This document shows positions 20,888 through 32,064 of a stretch of DNA of 64,000 nucleotides, one piece after another (within the stretch, counting starts at the first letter, position 1; every line of letters begins with the position of its first letter). A program made the translations under genes and the position numbers. Below the pieces are notes generated by a model. It saw only the letters and a program-made list of their open reading frames with translations. It made no database searches and had not been told where the DNA came from. The stretch covers positions 682,001 to 746,000 of the forward strand of contig JANVFP010000004.1 in assembly GCA_027919835.1 (NCBI GenBank). Reading direction: 5' to 3'. Origin of the DNA: Lentinula raphanica. Lineage: Eukaryota; Basidiomycota; Agaricomycetes; Agaricales; Omphalotaceae.

Positions 20888-22206
20888 ATGACTCGCCAGC
20901 TATCCAGTGAAAGTCAATACCGCAATCGAGTAAGTTTCTTTGACCCACCTGGTGTGTACAGCTGCTGAACTCCTTGACTCAGCCTGCAAGACCCAAATCA
21001 AACCGACGCCCTAAGCTTACATCGTGGTCCATTCCCTCTACTCCTTCGTTGTCGAATGGGTCCTCGCAAACGCCCAGCAACTGCACTACCTTATCGTACC
21101 CTCTGCTCACGAATACGCGAATCTTGCCTTCTCTTCTCGCTCTGGGCCGTATAATACCTTAACGTCAACAAAGAAAGTCCGACGCCAGACCGCTTTCTAC
21201 CCCCAAGTCAACTGGATGAACAAGACTCAGGAGCTGTTGTGAAGGAGTTGGGGAGTATCGAGCATTTGCCGGATTCCCTCCGACGTACACAGCCCAGGGA
21301 CTTCATAGCTATACGGGATCTTCTGCTTCTCCCTCCTACACCGGTGGCCCCAGATACATCCCGAGGACGATTCGACGCGCTGTTGAGCACTCCGCACGTG
21401 AAGCCTACCGAGATCGACCCAGAGATGTTGAGCAGGGGATGCAGAGGAGACGTACTTGACATTCTCCCAACGACCGCTCAGGCGATTCGGTTGACGAGGA
21501 ATTATCTTCTTGCTCCACCGCTCCCATACGACTCCTGGTTCTCGGAACGAGCTCAAGACACACAAAAACGTCCATCCGGCATCGCGACAGATAGCGAGGA
21601 AGCATATACCGCATTTGCTGGTGAGGTATCGTTTAGCACGTTGAGCTCGCCGGTGCGTGTACTCCTGTCTACTCTCCTTGCCTGCTTCGGTCTGATCTCT
21701 CCTCCTTCGATATGTATGTAGATCATGACGGGCATCCTCGTTACCAGAGCACCCTCGTTACCAGAGCACCCTCGTTACCAGGGAAGGTTCCTTAGATGCT
21801 TTCCTACCTCTGCCCACAGCAGCAGCAGCAGCAGCAGCATCCACCCCACCCACCCCACCCCCTACCCCCAACCCCGCCCAAAACCTGCCCTCGACCGTTG
21901 CCCAAGAGATCCGAAACTTCCAAAAGGACGTCGGTATGAACATTGAAGGGCTCGAAAGCCCTTTCTTTGATATCCTTGTGGGTGGACTTCGCCCCTGGTA
22001 CAGTAAACTGATTACCCGTGGACGGTGACCGTATAGATTTATCAATGGACAACTTGTTGGGTATCTTCGGAGGAGTAGGAGGTCAGGATACGTTGACTTT
22101 CGCGGTTTTACTATTTCTCATTCAACTAGTCTGCTTTGTACTATGTAGCGTTCGCTATGCTATAGATGAAGCTTCCTTAGCCTGGTCAAAAAAGAAACTA
22201 AGATAG
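20888..22206 (+). CDS. Possible spliced gene in the Plavaka element, unknown function
   Basis: ATG 20888 (MTRQLSSESQYRN) is followed by a GTAAGT donor at once. A downstream frame reads VHSLYSFVVEWVLANAQQLH (21024-21242), and another gives LPDSLRRTQPRDFIAIRDLL (21250-21650). An Ala/Pro-rich stretch (21815-21880) runs into VAQEIRNFQKDVGMNIEGLE, and a last frame has one hydrophobic membrane-like helix (FAVLLFLIQLVCFVLCSVRY, 22105-22165). Plausible GT-AG introns separate these, but I could not prove one continuous product. A coding role upstream of, and in line with, the transposase is likely but not certain. Confidence 0.35.
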
Positions 22207-22325
22207 TAAGATCTCAGGTTGGCCTGTCTGAAATTAGCGCTCTGAGACTTTTGAGCGTTAAAGTGCTGGGCTCAGAAGCTTAGTAATCATCGATACTTGA
22301 TCGTAACCTTTATCGCGCGTTAGCC

Positions 22326-25300
22326 ATGGAGTGTCCAGCAAACTGTGGAAGAGTGTTTGACACTCAAAAATCTCTCAACATGCATCTATCTCAGGCCAAG
22401 AACTGTCTGTGGTATAGGAGTTTTGAAAAGACTGCTGCTCTGGATCAGGTTCTCCAATCGGAGTGGGAGGAAAAGGAGGCGATGGCAAGAGATGAGGAGG
22501 ATCTACTTCTTCCAGAGGAAACTGCAGATCTATTGCAAGAACTTGAAGAGGAGAACGATCTGTTCCACTTCATCCAAGTAGAAAGAGAGCCTGAGCTGGG
22601 AGAAGCTGGTCCTGGACCTAATACTACTGCTTCTCGCAATGCCCTCTTGGAGAGACAGCTTGGAGCCAAGATTCGAACTTTAGATGACGATGAAGACTCC
22701 TTGGAGAGAGTGGTAGAAGAAAACCTAGAGGCTGGAAGGATCATACGGATGGACTCTTCTTTGCAGGCTCGTTGGCGCCTAGCTCATAATACGGACCTAG
22801 ACGATCCAATGGATGGTTCTTCCCCTCTTCCTGATTCAGCATTTGCACCGTTTGCCTCTGAGATGGATTGGAGAATTGCTGAATGGGTAGTGAAAGACGG
22901 TATAGGCCACAAATGTCTTGATCGATTGCTATCGATTCCTGGTGTATGTGTCGATATCTTACCTTTTATTCTCTCACTAATCCACTTTCTAGGTTACGGA
23001 CAGATTGGGTTTATCTTATAACAATATAGCTGGCCTTCACAAGAAGATTGACTCCTTGAGACCCAGAGCGGGGGAATGGAAAGTCAAAAAATTGAGGTTC
23101 AAGGATCAACCCATGGACGACTTCGTTCTCAGGCATAGAGATATTCTGGAATGTGTTCAAAGCCTCTGGGGGGATCCTGCTCTTGCCGACCATCTGGTGT
23201 ATCGGCCCAAGAAGATTTTTCAGGACAGACATAAGACGAAAAGAGTCTACTCAGAGATGTGGGAAGGAAAGTGGTGGCAGTTCACTCAGGTGCGTTAGTG
23301 AGGTTGTAAGACTTCTCTCTGTGCTAAGCTAGAGCTGTTACAGAATCTCCTTCCCGAAGGGTCCACAGTAGCCCCTCTCATTATAGCTACAGACAAGACG
23401 CAGCTTACCCAGTTCTCTGGCAGCAAGCAGGCTTATCCAGTGTATCTCACTCTGGGTAATATACCTAAAGCTCTGAGACGTAAACCTACACAGCAAGCGT
23501 GTATCCTTCTTGCCTACCTCCCTGTCGATAAACTTCCAAAGTCTTCTCTTACCAAAAGAGAATTAAGCTCACGATATCAGCGCCTTTTTCATGAGGCTAT
23601 GAGAATCGTATTCTCTCCCTTGATTGAGGCAGGAAGAAATGGGGTGGAACTCTCTAGCGGAGATGGTGCTATTAGAAGGGTCCATCCTATTCTAGCCAGC
23701 TACGTTGGAGACTTCCCAGAGCAATGTCTAGTGACTTGTTCTAAATACGGCACCTGTCCCAAATGCCAAGTAAGCTCTACAGAGCTGAACAGCTCTGAAC
23801 GTTTTCCTAGGAGAACTCAGGAATGGACCCTCCAAGTTATGACTGAAGCTAGAGGTAGCACATCGTCTTCTTCTCAGTACTTCACCTTCTGTATGGAGAG
23901 AGAAGTATCGGGCTATGTGTACCGTCCCTTCTGGCAGGATCTCCCCTTCACAGATATTCATTTCAGTATAACACCAGACATTCTTCATCAGCTATACCAG
24001 GGCGTCTTGAAGCATCTAATTTCTTGGTGCCAGGATGTCTTAGGAAGCAAAGAACTAGATCGCCGTATACGCTGCCTTCCTCCAAGTTTTGGTGTACGTC
24101 ATTTCAAGAATGGTATCACTGCTCTTTCCCAAATATCTGGTACAGAGCGAAAGAATATGGGAAAAATTCTTTTGGGCTGCCTTGTTGGTTCAGACATGCC
24201 ACGACAAGCCCTGACTGCTGTTAGAGCCATCTTGGATTTCATCTATCTTGCTCAATATACTACTCATGACGACGACACCCTTTCCTATATGACCGATGCT
24301 CTTAATCTCTGGCATGAAAAGAAGTCCTCCTTCATAGATGTTGGTGTGCATGACGATCTTAATATTCCCAAGTTTCATTCACTTCAACACTACGTTGATA
24401 TGATTAGATTTTTTGGCTGCACCGACAACTACAACACAGAGATGTTCGAGCGCCTTCACATAGACTTTGCCAAGAAAGGATGGAGGGCTTCGAACAAGAG
24501 GGAGGAATTTCCTCAGATGACGAAATGGCTTGCAAGACAAGAGAATGTTCAAACTTTCAATAAAGAACTGTCTTGGATACTGGAACAACAGAGGATCCAC
24601 AGTATTGCCACTACTCCATTGAACTCTACCTCTACCTCTACCTCCTTCCCATCTTCATCACGTATATTCTTGCCTAAAGAACCTACTTCCCCAGCCAAGG
24701 CTCTATCTTCTATAGAGCTAGGTCATCAGGTCCCTATGTTTTCCCTAAACCTGAAGCGTTATCTTGCAATGCTCAAACCAGGCTCTACACGACAAGAAGT
24801 TGAAGGAGCTCTATATAAGAGGTTGCCTTTTGACAATCTGGACGTCTATTATTCTTTCAAATTTTCTCCTGAAACACTAGATGAAGACAATATCTTAAAG
24901 GACGTAGTCAAAGCCAGTCCTTTGAGAGGTGGAAGATTTGATACAGTGGTTGTTCTTACAGGAGATTCAGCTGGAGCTACAAGCTTTTCAGGTACCAGAA
25001 TTGGTAGAGTAAAGGTACTCTTTCGACTGCCCTCTCAGCTTAACCTTATAGGATCTCATAAAAGTTCTGTTCCTTCCTGGTGGCCGCCTTCTGTTTTGGC
25101 TTACATAGAGTGGTATAGTCCTCCTTCTCTATCCATTATTGAGCAGAACTCTCACAATATGACTTCTGTTCATAAATTACCTTTGATAGAAGGTGTTGTT
25201 CCTTGGTCTATCATTCCTCTTTCTAATATTAGACAGAGTTGTATGCTTATGCCACGCTATGATAAAAACAGTTCTGATAGTAGTAACTGGACTTCTTCTA

Positions 25301-25380
25301 ATGTTCTTGATAAAGCTACACATTTTTTAGTTAATAATTGGAGTAGTATATATACTTATAAAACTTTATATAAAGAATAA
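22326..25380 (+). CDS. Plavaka transposase
   Basis: This DDE-type transposase cuts and pastes the surrounding element. ATG 22326 opens a C2H2-like finger (CPANCGRVFD...HLSQAKNC). An acidic linker follows, then an intron (about 22944-22994), an exon with VTDRLGLSYNNIAGLHKKID, a second intron (23290-23341), and a long exon to TAA 25380. Family hallmarks are IIATDKTQLTQFSGSKQAYP (catalytic Asp region near 23390), the PKCQV zinc pair, DIHFSITPDILHQLYQGVLK (near 23960), FHSLQHYVDMIRFFGCTDNY and TEMFERLHIDFAKKGWRAS (near 24440). Both introns restore frame and I saw no stops. This is the standard marker gene of the CACTA-related Plavaka elements of agaricomycetes. Confidence 0.92.
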
Positions 25381-25586
25381 TAATTGTTATTTGCATTCTA
25401 TCAACTCTGGCAAACTTCAATTGAGCCTAATCAGCTTGAGTATGGGCTGAATCTTCAAGATGTCTCAAGGTAACCCAAGTTACTGAGGTTAACTCCAGCA
25501 GACTCCAGTTACCCCAGTAGCCTAGGTATAATATTATACTCAGGTAAACTTGAAGTTATGTTGAGTACAAGGACCTTTTCCTGATG
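25381..25586. repeat. Plavaka right subterminal region
   Basis: About 200 bp between the transposase stop and the element end, rich in short AGGTTAACTCC, CAGTTACCCCAGTAG and related words, ending in the terminal inverted repeat TTTTCCTGATG. No gene. Confidence 0.5.
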
Positions 25587-26151
25587 AAATACTTACAAAC
25601 AACCTTTAGACTTGTTATTTTGTAACCTTCACCTACATCCAGAGTATATTTGGGAATTACACATATTGTGTTGCCTCCACTGTGCATATCCAGTGACATA
25701 CCAAGCTACCACATAGTTTGAAGCCTCGTCTGACGCTTTTCCAGCCGAGTAGATTGCAGTATTGGTTGGATTACCTTCCAGGACGACAGATTACCTTGGG
25801 AGACGACATCTCAATTCTTATTGCAATACTTGCCTGACGCTTTTCCAGTCAAGTACCCTTGCCTGACGCTATTCCAGTCAAGGTCCTTCGCCGATATAAC
25901 TCGATTTTCCTTTCAAGACGTAACATTCCTTGAGAGAAGACCCCTCGCAGTTATCCTTCGACACTACTTGCCTGACGCTTTTCCAGTCAAGTACCTTTGC
26001 CGATATAGTTCGATATTCCTTTCAGGACGTAACATCCCTTGGAAGAAGACCCCTCGCAGCTATTATTCAGCAATAACCCCAGGATAAGTTACTTCCTGGT
26101 GATCACGAATATATTCTAGAAGGCTATTAAGAAATAATCCGACTCTTAACA

Positions 26152-26156
26152 GAACA
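26152..26156. repeat. Right 5-bp target-site duplication GAACA
   Basis: Second copy of GAACA directly after the 3' LTR end; the coding frame of the split gene resumes at 26157. Confidence 0.95.
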
Positions 26157-26529
26157 GAGGAACGAAATTCGTCGTCGCCTTGTGTTGGACTGTGCTCCTC
26201 ATGAGGCAGCAATTTTGTGAGCTATCAGAATTCATGACCCATCTTGCATTTCGCTTATCTATTGTAGGAATGAGCTGCGCCTAAAGCACTCCCGCTGCTA
26301 CCCTCATGAACCGCTGACAGCTGACAAGCTTCAGAATTTGCGCACTCTTGCTCGAAGACAAGCTGAACGCAGGGTGTATCAGCTTCGTGCTGATAGGTCA
26401 AACGAACAAAGGCGTCTGGAGGCTCTTCGACGTGCTGAGGAACGACGCGTGGGGGCAAAAAAGTCGCGGATGGAGAATGAGGGAGATGAATGGAGTGAGG
26501 AAGAGGAAGAGGAAGCAGAGGCCGATTAA

Positions 26530-26804
26530 TTCTCAACAACGTATACCTTCCCATGCAACCTTTGCCGACGCTGGTTTCGCCTATCCGTACAACGCCTGTA
26601 GTGCAAACCGTATATCTATCAATCTGCCACTATCTTGTAGTAGTTTGTCTTAACACTTTCGTAGCCCTCACTTTCAGTTACTGCACTTGAATCAAAATCT
26701 CCGTTGACCTCATCCTCAGAACCTCAGGATACATAAAACTAAATTTCCGCCTCTTTGCAGGCCTCTATGTGTGTTACTGGAGGTGAAATGAGTGTATAGA
26801 TACT
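26530..26804. other. Convergent 3' ends, no gene
   Basis: Short spacer between the stop of the split plus-strand gene and the stop of the minus-strand KDZ gene. Nothing else seen. Confidence 0.5.
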
Positions 26805-29800
26805 CTACACAGTAAGATTTGTAACAACATCTATGAGAGTCCCAATTCTTTCACCTTCCTCCTCATCTTCCTCGTCGTCGCTGCCATCGGAGTCTGGGTC
26901 GGGGAGGTTTTGCATATGTGGTGAGGTAGAGTCTGTGATGGATCCTTTGCGTTGGCCCGGAGTTAGGTGCCCAGTGAACCCTGACAAGGCCTGAGTCTGA
27001 TGGAGCCGGCTTAACAACAAGCGATTGACTGCGCAACGGCAATGAATGAATTCATGAACAGGGTGGTAGATAGGGGTTTCACGGAGGCGTTCAAGAACTT
27101 GGCTGAAGTGCTTGTCTTCATCAACAATGGAGGTGTGGAGGCGCCGGATTTCAACATTACAGCGAACGATTTCTTCTCTTGCACGCAGAACTCGGCGGTG
27201 TTGCTTCATGAGATGGCGAATCACTGGGTCAGCCCAAGGTTTATCGAGTACGCTATGTCGAGTATCCTGCAAGATATTGAACTGGTCCAGGAACGAATAA
27301 TGTGTTACCTGAGACCAGTCTAGCGTCGGACGTCCCAATGATGCGGCGGCGTTATTGTATGATTTGACAGCGTTTCGAATAGCAGCAGAGCGGCATTGAA
27401 GGGCTGCGGAAATGTGGGTACGCATTTTGTATTCTAATTCATTGATTGAACGATGAGCGCGTGAGCATCAGAAGCATCGGAAGTAGCTAAACACACCTGT
27501 GAATGATAAGTTCATCTTGTGGAGTTCTAACAACCGCATGATGACCAGCTTGTGAAGTCGTTCGAGAGCCTTCTGGTACTTGTGCGTATTGATGTATTTC
27601 AGAGTTTCGAGGTATGGTTGGTCCGTCACCTGCCATCGAGCTGAAATGCCCATTGCAACCTCCATCTTCACAAGGTCAAACAACACCTTGTCTCGCCTCT
27701 CACACAAAACCCGTCGGTCAGTTTCAGTCCGGCGGGTCTGAGAAAGACCCTGGCTGTAAGATTCTGATGCTGTTTGGAACTCGTAGTCTGCAGGGGTTGC
27801 GGAGCAAAATTTCGCAAGGGCGTTGTCACATTTGGAGCTAATCGGTTGAATTCAATCAACCCAGGGTCAACCATGAAATGAACAGTATGCTCACCTGAGA
27901 TCCCGATACTCCTGCAGAAGTTCAACATATGCAACAGCATGTAGATCGGCCTCAGTCTCTTTACCCAACTCTTGTGTGTAGTTAGTTTCATCTCTGAAGT
28001 ATGCCTCAAGGTCCTCAACAGTGAGCCCCTTGGCCTCAAGGTCTGCATGAAGAGCCTGTCCATCGTTCTCGATGATTCCAAGCGCCTGTTTGACGTTGTT
28101 GTGCAGCATTGTTGCGAGATTCTGATACTTATCACGATCCCATTGTTGGAGGAACATATCAATGAACATACGCCGTCGGAAGGGAGTCGCATATCAGGTA
28201 ACGGTGGCAAGTTGGTTAGAAGATGAGAAGAACCGTTCGAGCGTTTCGAGATCTTCGAGCCCCATCCCTGTAATGTTGAGTGGATGGTTGGATTGTTGAC
28301 AGAGGGCGTTGTGGGAGTAACCGTGGAACGCGTTGACGCATGTGCGACAATCTTGGGCCTTGAATTCCTCTCCAAGTGAGCTGCTAACAACGGTCCCCCC
28401 GAAGCTACACCCAATATCGTACCCCATTACCCACTTGGGGCCGAGAGTCTTGAGTGCCTTTCCAACCATTGCAAGCGGATACTTTGCTCTGAGAGCTTGT
28501 GAGTATTGAGTATACAGAGTGCGCCAAGACCAGCTTACAATTCTCCGCTGCGCACCATATCGCAGATCCACAATATAAACCCATGCCGGCATGCACTCAC
28601 AAAGACCCCGGACTTGTCAAACACATTCCACATTCTCTTTTGAGAATCAGAGGCAGCTGCCTTCCAATTCTCTGTACACTGCTTGACTGCACTGGTCCCT
28701 CCAGCTCCATCTGTAGGATCACCACTACTAACCTCATCCTCCCACTGCTCTTCATCTTGATCATCTTCGTTGCTATTCAAAGCCTGGCCCGATGGGCGGG
28801 AGCGGACTTCATTGGCGTATACATCAACGAAATCTGATGCCAGATAATAATCACTGTCAGTAAAAGTTTTCACGTCGACGTTCGCCCGGCCTCCGACGCC
28901 TGCCATGCATTTGAGTGAGTTGTTTCCATCGGCTACCCACATGCGTGAAAATTCGAGGGGAGGTTCATCCTCAAGCTGTGTGAAAGGGACTGTAAGAGAC
29001 AGTTGGTTCTGAGATTCTGTAAGCTTAGAATTACCTCGTAACAACACGCCGGACAACTGTTGAGCACGCGATAGTCTGGGGAGGTATAGCCTAGCTCCTC
29101 AGCAACACGCTTTTGCAAGTTTCATTGAATGGTGAGGTATATGTCAAACGCGTTTGAAAGATCTGCGCGATGGCCCCGACGGTAAGGAACCTCGACGATA
29201 AGTGTTAGATTAGCCGTTACCAAAGAGTTCAGGTAATTGAATACTCACTGAGTACTGATGGCATATAGTCTTGGCAAAAGCTTCAATGCTGAGGGAGGGT
29301 TTGAATAGACGGAGGGTGTGCAACAGTTCAAGTGTTTGAAGGGAGACTGCGAGAGAAGGTTGTTCGGGCGCTGTGCCAAGATAGCCCGCGCACACGAGAG
29401 CAACTGCGGCGTTGGTATCTTCGCCTCGGTTGATGTATTCTGTATCTTGTAGGGTGTATATGTTGACAACCCTGATTGTGAACCCAAGGTCTCCACTGCT
29501 GCTGCTGACGTCCTCGGGGCCTTGCTGTTTGTACTTCCAAGAGATGTAGGCGTCTGTTAAGTTATCGATAAGGGGGGCCCAGGCTTCGTTCATCCTCTGA
29601 ATGCGTTTCTTCCAGCTGCGATTATCCTTGTACCGACGGGTACTATTCCAACTACATTGAGTTAACAGAGTTGTCAATTATGAAGAAAAAATCAGACGCA
29701 ATCAGACGCACCGAGAAAATCTGAGCACATCACGGATATCGATAACGATGTTCCTCGCAGGTGGAGACCCCTCAACATCACTCTGGTCATCTGGCTGAGA

Positions 29801-30124
29801 ATATCCAATGCTGTTGTCTACATCCATCGGCTGCTCATCAAGATTCATGCTAGCAGACGGGGTAGCGGAAGCGTCGTGTAATACTTCCCGCAACTCATTG
29901 CTCAAACCTACCGTCGCATCAGGTTGAATGTAGGACGACGATTCGAAAGGATGTATTTCTTACATACCTTCACTTGCCTGAACTTTACGAAGAAGGCCCT
30001 GTTCTCGTCTTTGAGCAATAGCAGCCGGTCTGAGAACATGTATTTCCATTGCGCTCGAACCAAGGCGACCTTTTCCAATCGTGGACTTCACAGTGCGAGG
30101 AATTTTTCTGCGTTTGGACGACAT
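26805..30124 (-). pseudogene. KDZ transposase with an in-frame TGA
   Basis: ATG 30124 gives MSSKRRKIPRTVKS. Exons follow with WNSTRRYKDNRSWKKR (near 29650) and the Cys cluster CPACCYE joined by splicing to LEDEPPLEFSRMW (29080 to 28975). The KDZ core is clear: VADGNNSLK (28930), ACRHGFILWICDMVRSGEL, GYDIGCSFG (28420), AFHGYSHNALCQ and LEDLETLERFFSSSN (28250-28220). C-terminal exons carry helical repeats (CNVEIRRLHTS, RPTLDWSQVTHYSFLDQF) and an acidic tail ending at 26805. At 28194-28196 the frame reads ATVT-stop-YATPFRRR, where the family has Arg (RYAT). Reading continues in the same frame, so this is a single CGA to TGA-type change, not an intron. Unless the stop is bypassed, the transposase is dead. 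Confidence 0.85.
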
Positions 30125-30719
30125 AACAGAGTATATGAAAGCGAGATGTTTTATTAAAAACAATGCAGTGAGGAACTACAGTCTGTCTGGTAAAGAAGAA
30201 AATTAAAAGGCGGGATGAAGGGCGGGAGGCGGGAGAAAGTGTTTAGCGCTGTTGAGTAAGCTGAGCGCTTCAATGATCTTTCGGAACCTCTCAGAAAATT
30301 ACGTTGAGATGCCGGAAGATACTTAGAAGCTTTCCGAAAGTTTTTCTGGCTTATGTGATGGGTCTACAGTAGAGAGCTGGACCCCTTCTATTTCAGAAAA
30401 GAGCTAATTATTACCAGAATTATTGGTAGTGTGGGGGAACACGGCCAATCCTTGGGGCTAGCCCTGACATATCAACCGATATGTCAGGCATATTTATTAC
30501 ATATGTCGTGATGACGAGGTGTATTTTTGACATGACGTGTAAAAAGCCGATCTGGACAAGGTTTATCGAAACCGCTGTAATTCATTGCACGGGGGCGTAA
30601 ACGCGCGCTTATTCTCGCCAAACTTTACAACTATTTACGCTTTACAATCACAGCTACTCTATCTTTCACTTAATTGCGACTCTGATCTACAAGCAATTCA
30701 ATCCGACTAGCCCTTAGAA
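30125..30719. other. Divergent intergenic region, KDZ gene to mitochondrial carrier
   Basis: No gene. It contains a perfect hairpin (30462-30487) and probably the right border of the KDZ element, which I could not fix because the left border is not visible for comparison. C/T-rich sequence precedes the ATG at 30720. Confidence 0.45.
30462..30487. other. Perfect 11-bp hairpin, 4-nt loop
   Basis: CCTGACATATC, loop AACC, GATATGTCAGG. The arms are exactly complementary. It lies about 340 bp upstream of the KDZ start codon. Possible element-end palindrome or regulatory site; not assigned. Confidence 0.5.
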
Positions 30720-32064
30720 ATGGTTTTCGCAAAAGAGAAACCTTTACATTCCTTGTGTGTTTTGAAGATCGGCATTCATGTTGTAACCCATCCTGAAAAA
30801 CCCTTCACAGAATCGCAGGAACGACGGCCGGAGCTGTTGAAGCGTATGTCGCTGCGTGTCGTATCTAGGCATATCATTGAAAATCAAAGTCTTTCGCAGG
30901 TTTATCACTTACCCAACAGAATTCGTGAAGACACGCTCGCAATTCCAAGGCAAGGTGCATGTTTTTCTCGTGTGCCTTGAAGGACATTCTAATTCTCATC
31001 TGACTCATTTCTTCGATTGATGAACATTAGAAACTTGCCCCACTGGACATCGTTCGTGAAACCCTGAGAACAAAAGGAGTTACTGGGCTTTATTCTGGAT
31101 GCAATGCTCTGGTGTTGGGAAATGCGGTCAAGGCAGGAGTGCGATTTCTGAGCTATGATCATTTTAAGAGTTTGTTGGCTGATGCTGAGGTGTGTTTGCT
31201 GCTTCAGCCCACGAATATCAGTCTCATAGTTCATGGCAGGGAAAAGTCAGTGCACCTCGAAGCCTTGTAGGTGTGTGACTTACGATTGGACTTCGTTACC
31301 TGGATTGAACGCAATATCTCCATCTAGCTGGCTTGGGAGCAGGGATGATGGAGGCCATATTTGCTGTCACGCCCTCAGAAACTATCAAGTATGCTTCCAA
31401 CCAGCGTGTACATTCTCTTCAGTTCCTGATTCTGGATGCAGGACAAAACTCATCGACGATGCGAACCGTCCTAATCCTCAATACCGTGGGCTTGTCCACG
31501 GAACTGCAACGATCATTCGACAGGAAGGTTTGGCGGGTATCTATCGTGGTCTGTTTCCTGTAGTGAGTGCTGCGATAACGTTTCGTTTCGTGGTGTGAAT
31601 TTACTCAACTTGAACAAACTCAGTAGATGATGCGCCAAGGAGCCAATTCCGCTGTCCGGTTCACCACCTACTCAACGCTGAAGCAGTTTGTACAAGGAAC
31701 GGCGCGTCCGGGACAGACACTACCAAGCACGATCACGTTTGGTATTGGGGCAATCGCGGGTCTGGTCACGGTGTATACTACGATGCCACTCGAGTTAGTC
31801 CGTTCCTTCTTCCTCGATTTTCTTGCCAGTGAACTTTCTCGCTCTTTGATCCATAGTGTGATCAAGACCAGAATGCAAGCTCTCTCTGCACGCTCTCAAT
31901 ATCGCAATTCGTTCCATTGTGCCTATCGGATTTTCACTGAAGAAGGCGTTCGAAGATTCTGGACCGGGACAACGCCAAGGTTGGCTAGGCTGGTAATGAG
32001 TGGTGGAATAGTCTTTACGGTGTATGAGAATGTGTTGAGTGTGTTGAAAACGCTCGAAAAGTGA
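30720..32064 (+). CDS. CTP1: Mitochondrial tricarboxylate (citrate) carrier, SLC25 family
   Basis: Inner mitochondrial membrane exchanger moving citrate or related tricarboxylates against malate. Splicing out seven or more short introns gives IAGTTAGAVEAFITYPTEFVK at the first repeat, LGAGMMEAIFAVTPSETIKT at the second and IAGLVTVYTTMPLDVIKTRM-like sequence at the third, the threefold PX(D/E)XX(K/R) carrier signature. SNAVRF-type and GIYRGLFPVMMRQGANSAVR motifs place it in the tricarboxylate carrier branch. The ATG at 30720 is right after a pyrimidine-rich stretch, and the stop is at 32062-32064. The frame is intact through the introns I checked. Substrate is inferred from family resemblance. 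Confidence 0.85.

Larger units (their letters stand above)
13796..25586. mobile_element. Plavaka (CACTA-like) DNA transposon, 11.8 kb, multi-gene
   Basis: The ends are CATCAGGAAAA at 13796-13806 and its complement TTTTCCTGATG at 25576-25586, an 11-bp terminal inverted repeat. A 2-bp AA on each side is explained as the target duplication when compared with the uninterrupted 5' LTR (ACCAAATAC). The element contains a Plavaka transposase (plus strand, 22326-25380), a minus-strand 2OG-dioxygenase-like gene, a minus-strand DUF6532-like gene and a possible plus-strand gene. Both ends have repeat-rich subterminal DNA with motifs such as GGTTAACC and AGGTTTAAAC. The transposase reads open through its introns, so the element may be autonomous. 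Confidence 0.88.
5771..26151 (+). mobile_element. Gag-only LTR retrotransposon, itself interrupted twice
   Basis: Two direct LTRs of about 797 and 794 bp (inserts removed) begin TGTTAGGAAG and end TCTTAACA. They are flanked by a perfect 5-bp duplication. Between them lies one long gag-type frame (9588-13522) and a polypurine tract directly before the 3' LTR. There is no protease, reverse transcriptase, RNase H or integrase coding sequence, so the element is non-autonomous and must have been moved by enzymes of another element. The LTRs differ by about one C/T change and a 3-nt indel, so insertion was recent. Later insertions sit in each LTR (6461-9444 and 13796-25586). No tRNA-type primer-binding site with a leading TGG is evident just after the 5' LTR (9559 onward). 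Confidence 0.9.
13565..26151 (+). repeat. 3' LTR (split by the Plavaka element)
   Basis: LTR sequence occupies 13565-13795 and 25589-26151; the interval is the Plavaka insertion. The LTR ends TCTTAACA at 26151, followed by the GAACA duplication. It is nearly identical to the 5' LTR, and the intact CTTGGAAGAAGACC here shows the pre-insertion site of the foldback element. Confidence 0.93.
5628..26529 (+). pseudogene. Small gene of unknown function split by a 20.4-kb nested insertion
   Basis: ATG 5628 (MAEKWYPKRDPQHIHVTG) reads to 5770 in the sequence ACTCGTAGAACA. The same frame resumes at 26157 after the second GAACA copy, continues to a 51-nt intron (26217-26267, GTGAGC...TGTAG) and ends at TAA 26529 with an acidic tail. 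The three coding pieces (143, 60 and 262 nt) sum to 155 codons with no stop, so the ancestral product was a 154-residue charged, helix-rich protein. I do not recognise the family. Its place between the TET/JBP gene and the convergent KDZ transposase suggests cargo of a KDZ element, though it could be a host gene. As it stands the gene is interrupted by the LTR retrotransposon. Confidence 0.8.
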
